A stretch of 64,000 bases of DNA from Actinostola sp. cb2023 (Eukaryota; Cnidaria; Anthozoa; Actiniaria; Actinostolidae), in contig JAUJYZ010000850.1 in assembly GCA_033675265.1 (NCBI GenBank), forward strand, positions 365,501 to 429,500. The letters are read 5' to 3'. Within the stretch, counting starts at the first letter, position 1. Each line of letters opens with the position of its first letter. Below are positions 11,309-22,775 of this stretch, in pieces. The position numbers and the translations under genes are program-made. The notes under the pieces were generated by a model. It did no database searches. It was given only the letters and a program-made list of their open reading frames with translations, and was not told the origin of the DNA.

Positions 11309-14300
11309 GATCTCATCCATTGTTATTGTAGTACATCTATGCCAGACTCAAAGTTTGCAGTGCCAGTAAGTATTCCTAGTACAGTACATACAGAATGGAT
11401 TTGTATGACTGTAAAAAAATTATGACACAGTGGTTTATGTTTTTGTGTTGTGTCACGTTAAGCACTTCGTTTGGTGAAGCAATAATAACTACTTAATAAC
11501 CGAGTGTGAGGTCAGTACAGGAAAATATCAGACCAAGGTTTTGACAGCTAACAGACCGAGCCATAGGCTAGGTTTGTACAAAAAAGACCGAGCTCTGATA
11601 TTTTCCTGTACTGATCGAGCAAGCAAGGTTATTAAGTTGTTTATTATATGGCATAATCCGCATTTTTAATTGAGGAGAGGCTATTTTTGTCATGACAAAA
11701 AATCTGTAATCGTCCATGGGCATTACTGGAGTATTTTGCCTGCTAAACATCCAATCAGATCACACGATTTTGCCGGAAATACAAAAATGTAGCTTGTGCC
11801 ATATAATAAGAATTTATTATTCACATTATATAAATATAGCACTTTATTCAAGACTCCAGACTCTTGAAATGGAGATCCTGAGGTTATATAACCCTGTATT
11901 CGGATCCCCAGAGAGCAGACACTGAGGGTGGTCACTGCCAGATGTTTGTTTACATCCTCAGTGGTTCTTTTACGTCCCTACTAGTAGTGTGGAGAGACGG
12001 GACCACCATTTTACGTGGTCATCCGAGCCACGCGAAGGTCTAACCATTTGTAGATGTAATTACAAAGGCAGCACCTTCTCAATTATTTTAAGACCCTGAG
12101 TAATGGTTTAATAATCCTGCGTCAGGCCGGAACTTGAACCACGAACCACCCGCACAATAGACCGGTACTCAACCAACTGAACCAACAGTGAGCCAACTGG
12201 ACCACATTCTATTTTGTGTTGTTTACAGATCACAGAATCGACAAGAGAAGAAGTAATTGGTTGGTTTGTAGCCAGACCATGGTTGACATGTGTGCATGTA
12301 CATATTGGATCCCAGGTTTGTTAAAGACCATGTTGTCTATATGCACCCACAATGATGATGTATTCTATACATAGTGATTTATTTAATTTGACCACCCTAC
12401 ATGTACAACATGCTGATTTATTTTACAACATGTTGATGACACTGGTGTTGTATTAATAATAATAATAAATAATAAACTTTAACTGTATTCAAGTTTTGAT
12501 TGTAAAATTTTGTATATCTTCATGCAGAGCTATGGTGTTGAAGGACTTAGCCATGGAGCAAAAAGTGCTGTTGATTTTGCTTTGGTAATATTGCAACTTA
12601 CATAATAATTATATTCTTTAATACCACGTACGTACTACGTACCACCCAGCCTTGGTTTCCTATAGTCAGTCGTGATCCTGTGTTCGATGATCTCTTGATG
12701 ACAAAATGATTGTAAGCTGCTCGGCTGCTATGGGTGCCTATCATATATAATAAATATAACCAGAAAAAGTCCTCCAACTGTTGAAAAGAGACAATGTGAA
12801 ATGCTCAGACTATAGTGATATAAGGACTTATTATTAATATTATTATTATTAATATTATTATGCAAAACTAATTGTTTGTATTTTTAGGAAATCAATAAAA
12901 GAATTGGGCATAATCAAGTTGATGTGATTGACATTGGTGGAGGAATGGGAGTAAGTATAAGGCTGCATATATAGATAGGTGTCTGGTTATGAATTCAGGT
13001 TTCAGGACTCAGCTAGGTTATAAAAGTAAAAAGGAATTGCTGATTGCTGTAAATGTTGCACTTATGAGATGTCTTTTAGGTACAGTAATCTGCACCCAAC
13101 AAATTTTCATTGTTGCACGAAGTAGAAGCCCTCGACCTTTACTCTTCGCAACAAAGAAAATGATGAGTGGTATTGCGAGCAATATTTTCTGTTCAACTTG
13201 CAATGCAACAATGTTGCGAGACAAGTTGCACGATTTTGTTGCCCATATTTCCGAACATTTAGAACAGATTTTGTATGAATACAATAATAATAAGTTTATT
13301 AAATTATCAACTTGCAAATATTTGCAGATTTGAAAAACATGATATTACAAATGGTATAATATGATAAATATTGATATATACGATATTATCCTATACATAT
13401 TACATCTCAGCCAATCAGCGCTCACCATTTCTATGAAATACAGAGTCTATGAAATACAGAGCGGTATTTCATAGTTAGTTTTTTCTGTGAAATACAGAGC
13501 GGTATTTCATAGTTTGTGTTAGCCAATCAAAACGTTGTAAATTTTAATTACGGTATTGATGTAACATGTATAGGATAATATGGTTTTCTATGGAATTTCA
13601 CTCAAAAATTATAAAAGACGAGTTGTATACTAAAATAATATTTTTTGAGTGAAATTTCCACCCGTATTCCATAGAAAACCATGGAATAACCATTAAATAT
13701 TGGTCATGATTTGTATGCACAAAAAGTATTCATACCAGTCTAGTAATCAGAAGAAACAATGAACAGCTGTGCTTAGATCATTTTGTTTACTTGATTATTG
13801 TATTTATTAGTGTTGTTTTTTATTCAGGTAAATAGAGAAGACGACTCTATTTCTCCTACCTTTGATGATTATGCCAACTCCCTCCAGGTCAGTTACAGTG
13901 CGACTACCGTAACCGGGGCCACTTAGACAACGAGAACCAATCACAATTCAGACGAACACAAAGCGAATTTCAAATTATGTGTACCGTATTCACCGGCGTA
14001 TATGCCACCCTTTTTCCCCGAAAATCGCGTTCCAAAGTTGGGGGTGCGGCTTATCTGCGAGAACATCGGAAATTGGTACCAGAAATTTACATAAAATTAA
14101 TATAAAAGTATAAAAGAGTACGCACATCATTCGTGTGTATATTACTATTAGCTACTCCTAAAAGCATTGGCCATTGGTTAGACGTTAAACAGGTAAATTA
14201 ACAGGTGCTAACACCTTTTCAGACAGTTTACAGTGAGGACACTAACCGGGACCACTTGAGCAAAACTGACCAATCAGATTACACCTGAAAACAATCACAT

Positions 14301-15786
14301 TCCATTTATAAGGTATCAGGGTACCCCAAACGACCATCATGCACGCAACACGCTCTAGCACATACTCGTTACACTAAAACCTCTATAAAGTATACATTTT
14401 CTGAAAGCTGAATAAATGCAGAATTCAATAAAACATTAAGTTTTAGAACAAAAACAGTATATTTGAAATAGGTAAAAAAGTTCAGATTTTCACATCACTA
14501 TAATCGCCGAGGTCCCATACAGCCGCAATTTATCGGAAATCCTCGACTAATACCTTTATAAGCTCATGAGATATAGCTTACAAAAATGGTGTCTCCGTTT
14601 ATTGATAAATTAACCCGTTGCGTTTTTATAAGGTCCTAAACTTTGAGCTCTGCAAAAACTGGAAAACACTTTACAAAACAAGTTATAACTTTCGAAGGAA
14701 ATTGAATATTAAAATTCGGAGACACCTTTTTGAAGAATATTTATTTGACAAAGTGTCTACCAAATTTCAGCTAAATCAGATAAAATCCCTTTGACCGGGA
14801 ACTCAAAATGTGCACTTGATTCATGCTGGCTATTTTGTTTCCGAAATAAAAGGCAAAAGAGTTTTCAAGTCAAGTGGCACCTTTGTTTACACAAGCGTGG
14901 ATAATCCACCACAAATATGTGATCCAATACCTGATGACATATGAATGACATTCATAAGTAGATCGCCTTACAGTATGTAGCGTTCGTAACACAACGAGGC
15001 AGGAAAACAAAGTTACTGTTGGCAAAAAATACGAGCACTTTGACCATGTTGGTTTAGCATCGTTATTCAAGGATGTTTTGAGTGAGCAGTAGTTACGATT
15101 TTTGGATACTTTCTTTGCATCTGAATCTTTGTGGGAAGTCTGTTGCGTGAGTGCTGTTGACAGCTTGCTTGTCAACATCTTTTTGCATCAAATGAAATCC
15201 AAAATTCGTTTTTTGATTCTAACTTTTTAGGGAAAAAATATTTTTAGATTCTGTTTTTTGGAGATGGTAGATAATATTCAATTTGATTTGATTATCAAAA
15301 AAAATCAAAACCGGTGGTTTGAAAGGTTTTTTGGGGTACCCTGATACCTTAATAAGATATTTACTATATAGCTTTCCCTTATGATTCTGTTTTCAGCGGG
15401 CCATACGGGAAGTTACGGCCCGCTAATTGACCAATAAGAGCGCGCATAGTATCTGTGCTATTTAATAAATGTATTTATTTCTCCTTTTTCCAGAGAATTG
15501 TTCCAGAGATATTTCCAGATAAAGGTATCTTTAAAAAGGTTATCACCGAATTTGGCCAGGCTTTAAATGCAAAGGTTTGTCATGTTGTAGTGTGCAAGTG
15601 CATCATCATCATTATCAATTTAACATATATTAGATATGTATGTTTATCTTGTGACATACCGGGAATAGATATTATTATTATTATTACTATTATTATTATT
15701 ATTATTATTATTATTGTTGTTGTTGTTATTATTATTATTATTAAAAATTATTATTATTATATTATTATTATTATTGTTGGTTATTG

Positions 15787-15852
<66 letters not shown>

Positions 15853-15915
15853 TCAGACATGATTTGTTTCTTCTACGTATTTATATGTATGTTTATCTTG
15901 TGACATAATAGAGAC

Positions 15916-15970
<55 letters not shown>

Positions 15971-18900
15971 GTTTATTATATTATTATTATTATATTATTA
16001 TTATTATATATTATTATTATTATATTATTATTATTATTATTATTATTAAGTAAGTAAGTGGTAAGTATAGGAGCAAAAGCTCGTCCAAAATACAAACGTG
16101 CAATATAATAATATTCTAATTAACAAAGCTAATAACTAATTTTATATGTACGGTAAGTGCAATATTGCAAGTGCCTCCTTATTATTATTAACATTATCAT
16201 CGTCATCATCACTTCATTATTTTAATCAAATGTAACATTAATTAGATATGTATGTTTATCTTGTGACATAATAGAGACTATTATTATTATTATTATTATT
16301 ATTATTGTTATTATTATTATTATCATCATTAATATCATTGAAGTGCAACATTGCAAGTGCAGATCATCATCATCATCATCATCACATTCAATTATTACAT
16401 TTTGATAAATACTTTTAATCATGTCGTCATTCTGTTTTCTCAATTTCCTACTTTAGGCTGGATGGATAGCAAGTAGAGTTGAATACACCAAGAAAATACC
16501 TGACTCTGACCATACTATTGCTTTGATTCATGTTGGCGCTGTATGTATCAATAATTATATTTAAACAATAATAATAATATTTATTTATTAGACTTATTGA
16601 TGGATACATGTATGACCTCATTGTAAGAACAGTACATATAGAGTCATTATGAGTGGGAAGTATGGTTTGTGCCGTTCCGTGTGGTATTGTGCCATGATCA
16701 TGCAATATCCATGAAGCATTCTGATTGGTTGAGCGATGATTTTGCGAGCTGTGATTGGTTGAATTGAATGCCTTCAATTCCATACCGTCACCGTAACTCT
16801 GTGCCATAGGTTTCCCACTCATATGAAAATGGCTCTATACTAATACTGTATCACTAATTTTCATAAAAACAACAACAATATATGGATTCATTGATCCACT
16901 AATCTAGTAGTCAAAGGGTTTAGAGATACTGATACTATTAGCCACTTTAGAAATGATCGATGAAGGACTGGGAACGAGTTTTAAGAATTAATCTAATTAA
17001 AAAATGAACCCCATCACAAGAAAGAGCACATCAGAATTAGCATTATTACAAAGTTTCAAAAGGTTTTGTTAGAAATTGAACGAGTAACAGCTTTCCAAAA
17101 ATCGCAAAAATTACAAAAATTACCATACATTTCTTTGTAATTTTTAAAGTTTTTTTATGTCTGCAGTTCAGTTGCTGCTTCTCCAAACCCTATCAAACTT
17201 CTACAACTTACTAATTCTGATATGCTCTTTCTTGTCATGGGTTTCATTTTTTAATTAGATTAATTCTTAAAACTCGTTCCCAGTCCTCCACTCATTTCTA
17301 AAGTGGCTAATTGATGTATCAATGATTTTATACAATGTATATTTCAGATTTTATCATCTCTTCATATTTAATGCTTACTAATTTTTTTCTCAGGATATGT
17401 GCATGAGAACTTGTTACGTTCCTAATGTTTCAAAGTACAAAGTAAGATCTGTGCACTGTGAAAAATGAATTTCTTTAAATTTTTAATTGAAAAAATAGAT
17501 ATTTTTCTCTTTTATTTTTTTTCTAGCACACAACGAAAAATTTAAACTTAAATTTAATTTAATTTAATTAATTAATTAATTAATTAATTTAAATTAATTA
17601 ATTAAATTAATTAATTAATTAATTATTTAATTTAACTTAAATTTAAATGCTTTCATCATACTTTTCTTTTTCTTCATTTCATTTATTATTACATTACAAT
17701 CTTTCTTACCTGTCGACAGTGTGTGATTCCTCCCATTTATTTGATGTTCTTGCATTCATCACTCCATTTCTTCTATTGAAATTGATATTCCTTTTCCTAC
17801 TTTTATCCTTATCACAGGATGTCCTTTTATTTTCCAGTCCTATTATTCTTCCTTCTTTTCATCTGTTCCCACTTTCTAATCATTTTATTTCACACTTGAA
17901 CAGAGACGAGTAGAAGTATTTGATAGTTCAGGAATAAAAAAATCTGGAGAGGTCAGTATTAATAATATTTATAATAATAATAATAATAATAATAATAATC
18001 AACTTTCATGTTTAGAAGGTACTAGCAATTCAGGGGTGTCGAATGGCTTCCCGCAAAAAGTCAGAGTCTCGCTAAATTTCGGTCAAATTTCACGGGTTTC
18101 GAAGTCTCGTTTTTTGGCAAAAACTGTCTCAAAGAGTCTCGATTTTTGAAAACAAATGAAATCGGTGAAAAAGCATCTCGGGCTTGCAAAAATATGCCTT
18201 GTCTCAGAGTCTTGCAAAGTCTCACCTTGACCATTCAACACCCCTCTATTCAGTAATAATAATAATAATAATAAGTCTTATAATAATAATAGTAATTCTG
18301 ACTATTACTTATGTTTTTTGTGAAAATACAGTGCTAATTTGTTTGTTTGATGCAATTTAACCTAATAGAAAGCCCTTCATAATATTGCTGGGCCGTTGTG
18401 TTTTGCTGGAGACATAGTGAGCAAGGAGGTCATGCTACCGCAGGTAAGACAATGTAATCATTGCAGGTGCACTATAAGAACGTTTTCCTATAACTAATAA
18501 TAAAAATAAATGATGATGATGATGATAATAATAATAATAATAAATGATGATGATGATAATAATAATAATAATGATAATAAATGATGATGATGATAATAAT
18601 AATAATAATAATAATAATTAAATGATGTTGATGATGATAATAATAATAATAAATGATGATGATGATAATAATAATAATAATAATAAATGATGATGATGAT
18701 GATGATGATAATAATAAAAATGGTCATACCTTGTTTCGGTAGAGTTCAGCTGGGGTTGCACAAATATTGTTTTAATAATAATTAATAATAACTAGGCTAA
18801 CCATAGGTCAAAAATTGCGACCTCCGAAAACCAAGACAAATACTATATAGCAGCACAGGTAGCCCAATATTTCAAACACGCGCATTTGTTATAATATTGA

Positions 18901-21741
18901 TATGTAACAATTAAGATCAAGAACAGTGAATGAAACAAACTGTATATATATACAACTACACGTGATATAAATGTGAATTGTTTCTCTTCCCAGTAAACTG
19001 CGGACACTCTCGAGCTTTCTTTTCATCAGGCTTTTGAGATATATATACTCGTGTTACAGATTCTGATTCTTGAATTTTATTCACTCAGTGGTTTGACAAT
19101 CCTCCATGCACATAAAAATGTTTTGATTTCGCGATCATTTCTTGTCCATTTCAGCCGTGGTAACAGTCCATTATGATTTTACAGAGATGTGATTTCCGCT
19201 GTCATGTTACATAGGAGGCTAGTTATTGCAAGCCCGTGTACATATCTAACCTGAACAGTTTTAGAAATCTATTGACATCGAATTTAAGCCATCTACGCTT
19301 CGCTCCAACGGCAATTATTATCACTAAAGAAAGAATAACAAAGACAAAACAATAACATGAAAGACTATAATAAAAGAACATTGCCTTCCCCTCAATATGT
19401 CGCTAATATGAAGCGATCGTCAACAATAAATGAAGATCTTTACATAATTCCATCGAAGAATTGGATATAAAGTACGAGCAAAAAGAATCCAGGCTCTAAG
19501 CACGATATCACGAGTCACAAATGTCCAAATGAACGACGGGAACGTACGATATATGACGTCAGGGCAAAAGTCACGTGTTAAATCATCTTGAATGAAAAAC
19601 AGAAATCGAGAATCGAGCTGGCATCAACCAATGATTAGTGTTGCTCCCAGTTTGCTCGCTGGGGCTCGCTCACTGGTCACAATTAATATTATAACTATTA
19701 ATAATAATATTAACTAATAATAATAATAATTAATCATCATCATCATCATCATGTTCAGGTGTTGCAATTTTTGGAAACATAATTTTAACAAAGTTTAAGA
19801 TTTCTTACATGCATATTTCCACCTACCTTGCCCTGTCACTTGCAATACCACCATCTTTTTTACAGATTGAAAGAGGAGACTTTGTAATCTTGCATGACTG
19901 TGGTGCCAACTCTGTTGCTACATTCTCGAGGCATTGCAGTAGATTTGTGCCATCTGTAATAGGTTAGCCTTAATCTATTTATCTCTCAGTCTATACATTT
20001 ATTCATTCATTCATTCATTCCTATTCCCCATTCATTTGCTAATTCATTCATTTTATTTCTCATCTCTCATTCATTTAATATATGTTCACTTATCACTTCA
20101 CTCCCTTCCTTCCTTCTTCTTTTGTATTCATTCATTCACCCATCCCGTGAAGCACTCTAGGTCCAGGCAAGCTCTGCTCCGCTCATAACAAAAATTACTG
20201 GTAACTTCATAAGGGTTACAAAATATACTTGAATTTGCAATATTTTCTCACTACCTTCTGTTTGTGAATTAGGTTATCGCGTAAAAAAGGACAAGGTCCA
20301 TTTTCAGGTTCTTAAGGTAAGTTGTCTTCGCACTTAGTCAGTCTTGTTCTTTTATCAGATTCATGAATTACAAGGGTTCTATATATTCTCTGGATTGAGG
20401 CTAAGGCTGAGCAAATGAGGGCTTGAGGGCCGTATCTTAAATAACTGTAATTGGTTAATGTGTTTTCCCCCTCGGTAAATGAAGTTTACTGCACTGCACT
20501 GCACTGCACTGCACTGCACTGCACTGCACTGCACTGCACTGCACTGCTCTGCACTGCACTGCACTGCACTGCACTGCACTGCACTGCACTGCACTGCACT
20601 GCACTGCACTGCACTGCACTGCACTGCACTGCACTGCACTGCACTGCACTGTACTGTATTGTATAGTATTGTATTGTATTGTACTGTACTGTATTATTAA
20701 CTTGAAAATCTTGTAGTTGCAATCAGGCATATTATAAGTAATGTAAAAACGTGAGTTGTCACTGATTTAGGTAAAAATTACTGTATTTACCGGACGTTTC
20801 GGATGCGTACTGCAACCTTCATCAGCTAGATGTAATGATATGGCGTCTAGGGAATATATAACGTTAGGTGTGATTATATTGTATACTGTACTATATTGTA
20901 TTGTAAATGTGCCTTTTAAGTCAAGGAGTACAGCAGTGACTAAACAACTCAAAACTGGAGTATTAATAATTTATTTATTGTTCTATTTGTAGGAAGCAGA
21001 AACTGTTGAGCAGCTTTTAACTTTCTGGGGAGGTAAGTATAGAAATAGCATTAAAATTGTCTTTTGAATTCCATACTTCTGGGATAATTTCATACAGTCT
21101 GCTGGGTTTCAATCAGCTGATAATAGTCCACAAATCTCATTATGAATGAATGAATGAACTTTATTTAGACACGGAATCAAAATCACTAAAATTAAAATTA
21201 ATTACAAAGTGCTCTCCCTTTGAGCCATGTAAGAAGATAATTCTACATAATTATTATAATTATCTGGACCCAAACTCAGGTGGTCAAACACTCACCCACC
21301 ATGTGTTATCAAGCAGAGCAAATTATATGGAAAACTTACAATTCAGCTGATAAAATGCAGCACGAAACCGGAAATGACGTCTGCTGAAACCCATTGTTGG
21401 GCTTCCTGTGTATACACGTCTACTGAAACCCATTGTTGGGCTTCCTGTGTATACACGTCTACTGAAACACATTGTTGGGCTTCCTGTGTATATATGTCTA
21501 CTGAAACCCATTGTTGGGCTTCCTGTGTATATACGTCTACTGAAACCCATTGTTGGGCTTCCTGTGTATATACGTCTACTGAAACCCATTGTTGGGCTTC
21601 CTGTGTATACACGTCTACTGAAACTCATTGCTGGGCTTCCTGTGGTGACACGACCACAGGTATACCCAAACTGGTAGTCGCAACAATATAACATCATTTA
21701 TCGTTTACCTTTATTTATCTTTAGGGAAGAAGCAACAGTGA
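3273..21741 (+). CDS. PLP-dependent decarboxylase, diaminopimelate decarboxylase-like (fold type III), 19 exons
   Basis: Exons: 3273-3444, 7420-7487, 8610-8721, 9777-9861, 10343-10411, 11332-11365, 12229-12315, 12528-12584, 12888-12950, 13828-13887, 15494-15574, 16457-16540, 17394-17441, 17904-17951, 18369-18443, 19866-19962, 20273-20316, 20993-21032, 21725-21741. All have GT-AG borders and compatible phases; total 446 residues. Family landmarks: PLP-binding Lys66 in AMAVKANP; HIGS at 205-208; the phosphate-binding IGGG at 244-247; EFG at 288-290; GPLC at 364-367, the usual GP.C active-site position of this family; HDCGAN at 391-396. The usual GAY near the end is GAN here, and the EPGR-type motif reads EFGQ. 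Relatives decarboxylate meso-diaminopimelate or basic amino acids. Animals do not make lysine this way, so the substrate is unknown. No signal peptide. Intron 1 (4 kb) and most others are full of transposons. Confidence 0.9.
3796..5688. mobile_element. MULE-like non-autonomous element, TIR TAGTCTCCCTCGCAGCCGTG, 9-bp target duplication
   Basis: Inverted ends TAGTCTCCCTCGC... (3796) and ...GCGAGGGAGACTA (5688) extend to about 95 bases once the inserted element at 3863-5216 is removed. A perfect 9-bp direct duplication GGACGTGCC flanks it (3787-3795 and 5689-5697). Nine-base duplications with long TIRs are typical of Mutator-like elements. No transposase is encoded. A short relative is at 40958-41036. 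Confidence 0.8.
3863..5216. mobile_element. PIF/Harbinger-like MITE nested in the MULE-like element, TTA target duplication
   Basis: Terminal inverted repeats GGGGCGGACCATTTGAT, continuing imperfectly for about 40 bases, are flanked by TTA on both sides (3860-3862 and 5217-5219). The opposite arm of the host element shows the uninterrupted sequence GGCTGCTTACCCAAG, so it serves as an empty site proving the insertion. No coding capacity. A further imperfect palindrome lies inside at about 4588-4735. Confidence 0.85.
6211..6982. mobile_element. Inverted-repeat element with ends TGCACCAGTCAATTGATATC
   Basis: The 20-base left end recurs inverted at 6963-6982, next to a run of 26 G (6938-6963). 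TA lies on both sides. A related terminus (TGCACCAGTCAA) occurs at about 45888. The sequences just outside (about 5830-5900 and 6985-7057) are also inverted copies of each other, which places this element inside a further palindromic host. Confidence 0.65.
8157..8476. mobile_element. hAT-like MITE with CCCAGGGGGGGTACTC ends, 8-bp target duplication
   Basis: Ends are inverted: GGTACTCAGGGGTATCAGTGA on the left and TCACTGATACCCCTGAGTACC on the right. Direct 8-bp copies of CCAACCAC flank the element (8149-8156 and 8477-8484). Eight-base duplications fit the hAT superfamily. The right end has expanded to 20 consecutive C. Lies in decarboxylase intron 2. Confidence 0.8.
8920..9075. mobile_element. 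CAGTGCGAC MITE, copy 1 (TA target)
   Basis: A 156-bp element with imperfect inverted ends CAGTGCRAC...GTCGCACTG followed by a second inverted block (CCGGGGC, then CTTAGACAACGAGAA), flanked by TA on both sides. It contains a CCAAT-type GATTGGCTGAA. About 90 percent like the copy at 43522-43675. A TA target fits Tc1/mariner-type mobilisation. Confidence 0.75.
9223..9694. mobile_element. hAT-like element with G/C-run ends, 8-bp target duplication
   Basis: Starts at CCCCCGGGGAGGGG with GGTACTTCC following and ends in a run of 29 C (9663-9691). The 8-bp GCAAAGCC is present at 9215-9222 and 9695-9702. The interior repeats GACAGGGTA-type motifs. Its GGGGTACT terminus resembles the element at 8157-8476. 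Confidence 0.65.
10080..10205. repeat. Degenerate CATT-rich simple repeat
   Basis: TCATT/TTATT-rich low-complexity sequence inside decarboxylase intron 4. A similar tract occurs at about 19990-20135 in intron 16. Confidence 0.6.
11222..11309. repeat. (ATT)n microsatellite
   Basis: Nearly perfect ATT triplets in decarboxylase intron 5, just upstream of the 34-base exon 6. Confidence 0.85.
13085..13265. repeat. Dispersed CAACA/TTGTTG palindromic repeat, copy 1
   Basis: Shares long blocks with 37715-37925, such as ATGTTGCGAGACAAGTTGCA and GTTGCACGAAGTAGAA-type segments. Partly self-complementary, so it is probably a MITE. A weaker relative lies at about 25110-25270. No clean termini were found. 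Confidence 0.5.
13383..13683. repeat. Two adjacent palindromes in decarboxylase intron 9
   Basis: 13383-13581 has ends ATATTATCCTATACAT and its complement around a CAGAGCGGTATTTCATAG repeat. 13580-13683 is a second hairpin with GGTTTTCTATGGAA arms. Both look like MITE remnants; no target duplications resolved. Confidence 0.6.
13896..13981. mobile_element. CAGTGCGAC MITE, truncated copy
   Basis: Matches one end of the elements at 8920 and 43522 in inverted orientation (CAGTGCGACTACCGTAACC, then CTTAGACAACGAGAACC) and stops within the internal AAATT region. A diverged fourth end may lie near 14231. Confidence 0.6.
14309..15351. mobile_element. 1-kb element with ends AAGGTATCAGGGTACCCCAA
   Basis: The terminal 21 bases are perfectly inverted at the two ends. 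The interior holds no recognisable transposase. It lies in decarboxylase intron 10; a target duplication is not clear. Confidence 0.65.
15667..16046. repeat. (ATT)n microsatellite, compound
   Basis: Several ATT/GTT tracts in decarboxylase intron 11. The sequence TTTATCTTGTGACATA recurs beside three of the tracts (about 15640, 15890 and 16254), so the tract and its flank were duplicated together. Confidence 0.85.
16639..16838. mobile_element. TAGAGTCGTTTTC MITE, copy 1
   Basis: About 200 bp with inverted ends TAGAG...ATGAGTGGGAA and TTTCCCACTCATATGA...CTCTA. The interior holds two GATTGGTTGA CCAAT-type boxes. Related copies: 47350-47554 and 59561-59736. Confidence 0.75.
16938..17310. mobile_element. 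Inverted-repeat element with ends TTAGCCACTTTAGAAATGA
   Basis: Arms of about 110 bases include GGACTGGGAACGAG and ATTAATCTAATTAAAAAATG, mirrored at 17240-17310. The CTGGGAACGAGT block recurs near 24490 and 60605. It sits in decarboxylase intron 12. Confidence 0.7.
17555..17645. repeat. AT-rich TTAA/TAAT palindromic tract
   Basis: Almost pure A+T with TTAATTAA units; the strand can fold on itself. Decarboxylase intron 13. Confidence 0.7.
18500..18722. repeat. Compound (TGA)n/(TAA)n microsatellite
   Basis: Alternating blocks of GATGAT and AATAAT triplets, repeated about six times, in decarboxylase intron 15. Confidence 0.8.
20488..20651. repeat. (ACTGC)n pentanucleotide satellite
   Basis: About 33 uninterrupted five-base units with one substitution (CTCTG near 20546). 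It decays into GTACTGTATT-type units up to about 20695. Decarboxylase intron 17. Confidence 0.95.
21142..21226 (-). mobile_element. 3' tail of a retroelement, copy 1
   Basis: Read on the minus strand it ends AATAAAGTTCATTCATTC, i.e. a unique 3' body followed by a short (CATT)n tail. The same 85 bases recur in the same orientation at 27481-27585. Short 5'-truncated copies with a simple-repeat tail are typical of LINE/SINE insertions. Confidence 0.6.
21380..21652. repeat. 39-bp minisatellite carrying a transposon end, 7 units
   Basis: Seven near-identical 39-base units, each containing TTGGGCTTCCTGTG, the right terminus of the CACAGG/CCTGTG element family described at 28530. It lies in the last intron of the decarboxylase gene. 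Because 39 is divisible by three, all frames stay open; these are not genes. Confidence 0.9.
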
Positions 21742-21874
21742 CAACGATATCACAATCACTTTCTTATCCACAGCACAGTTGATGTTATTTAATTTTTCAA
21801 TTTAAGTTTTTTATTTAAGATAATTATTAATTATTATCGGAGCGCGGACAAAAACCGCTGGATCCTCGAGCATG

Positions 21875-21880
21875 AATAAA
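21875..21880 (+). terminator. Possible poly(A) signal of the decarboxylase gene
   Basis: AATAAA about 135 bases downstream of the stop at 21741. Confidence 0.5.
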
Positions 21881-22735
21881 GCATTGCTAAACAAATTTGA
21901 AATCTGATCATAGTCTGCGCGGCCTGCTCCCCTCCCCTCTACCCCTACGAAGCACGAGATCCGAGTGCTCGCGTCAATAGAGAGTGGGGAAGCCTGGGAA
22001 TAGGCTGGTGGGAATCTATTCATCAAGGGCGTGGCAAGGGTACCCGCTTGAGAAATGTTCTCTGCACGCAACCCCTTCTGGGATACCCCTTCTGGGATAC
22101 CAGAGGCCGAGAGGGATTGGGGAAAAGGGGGGAAGGGAGGAGGCCTCCGTCAGCCTCACTTTCATGAATTCAGAATCTGAACTTGCAATTTCATTGGTTA
22201 ACACGTGTATCTCGAAAGAAACGGCATTGTGATTGGTTGGTGAACATAACTGGTACCCAGGGCAAAGTAATAAAGTAGAAAATGAAAGCCCCCTTAGTCC
22301 ACATGCAGCCGCCCTTTCATTAGCCTCCTTTGTATGTTACCCTGACAGCCGGGAGAGACGGTGTGTACTATCGGTACATTCGTCAGCAAAAAACGTTCTT
22401 TTTTATTGCAAGTTTCAGAAAAATAAATACCCGGATATTTCCAAAACCGAAAACACAAAATGCGAAACCATACCTCATAATTTTCAAATAATTATTTTTT
22501 TGGATGAGCAGTGGCGGATCCAGAATCTGTGCTACACCTGGCCAAGTATATGTTTTGCATTTAATGTTCTCTAATTATTATTATTATTCCTCTCGTTTGC
22601 TTTCTTTGTGCTTCTACGTTTCATAACTTTCATTTTCGAAAAGACGTTTCTGTATTCGGAAATTATTTAGCCTCGATCTCGTGTAGACATTGGAACTGTG
22701 TCACGTGATATGGCGGCGGGAAAACGAATATCACA
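21881..22735. other. Intergenic spacer
   Basis: Between the decarboxylase poly(A) signal and the RING-like gene promoter. Locally GC-richer; no exon or repeat recognised. Confidence 0.4.
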
Positions 22736-22739
22736 TGGC

Positions 22740-22746
22740 CTATAAA
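22740..22746 (+). promoter_or_regulatory. Possible TATA box of the RING-like gene
   Basis: TATAAAG about 35 bases before the ATG at 22776. A start this close would leave a very short 5' leader. Confidence 0.35.
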
Positions 22747-22775
22747 GTGGAAGGTTCCAGATCATCTGAACCGGT

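Noticed and set aside
20379..20730. Several Cys-rich open frames
   Set aside because: They are frames through the (ACTGC)n satellite.
21323..21697. Repeat protein with 13-residue units
   Set aside because: Produced by the 39-bp minisatellite in an intron; open on both strands and in several frames.
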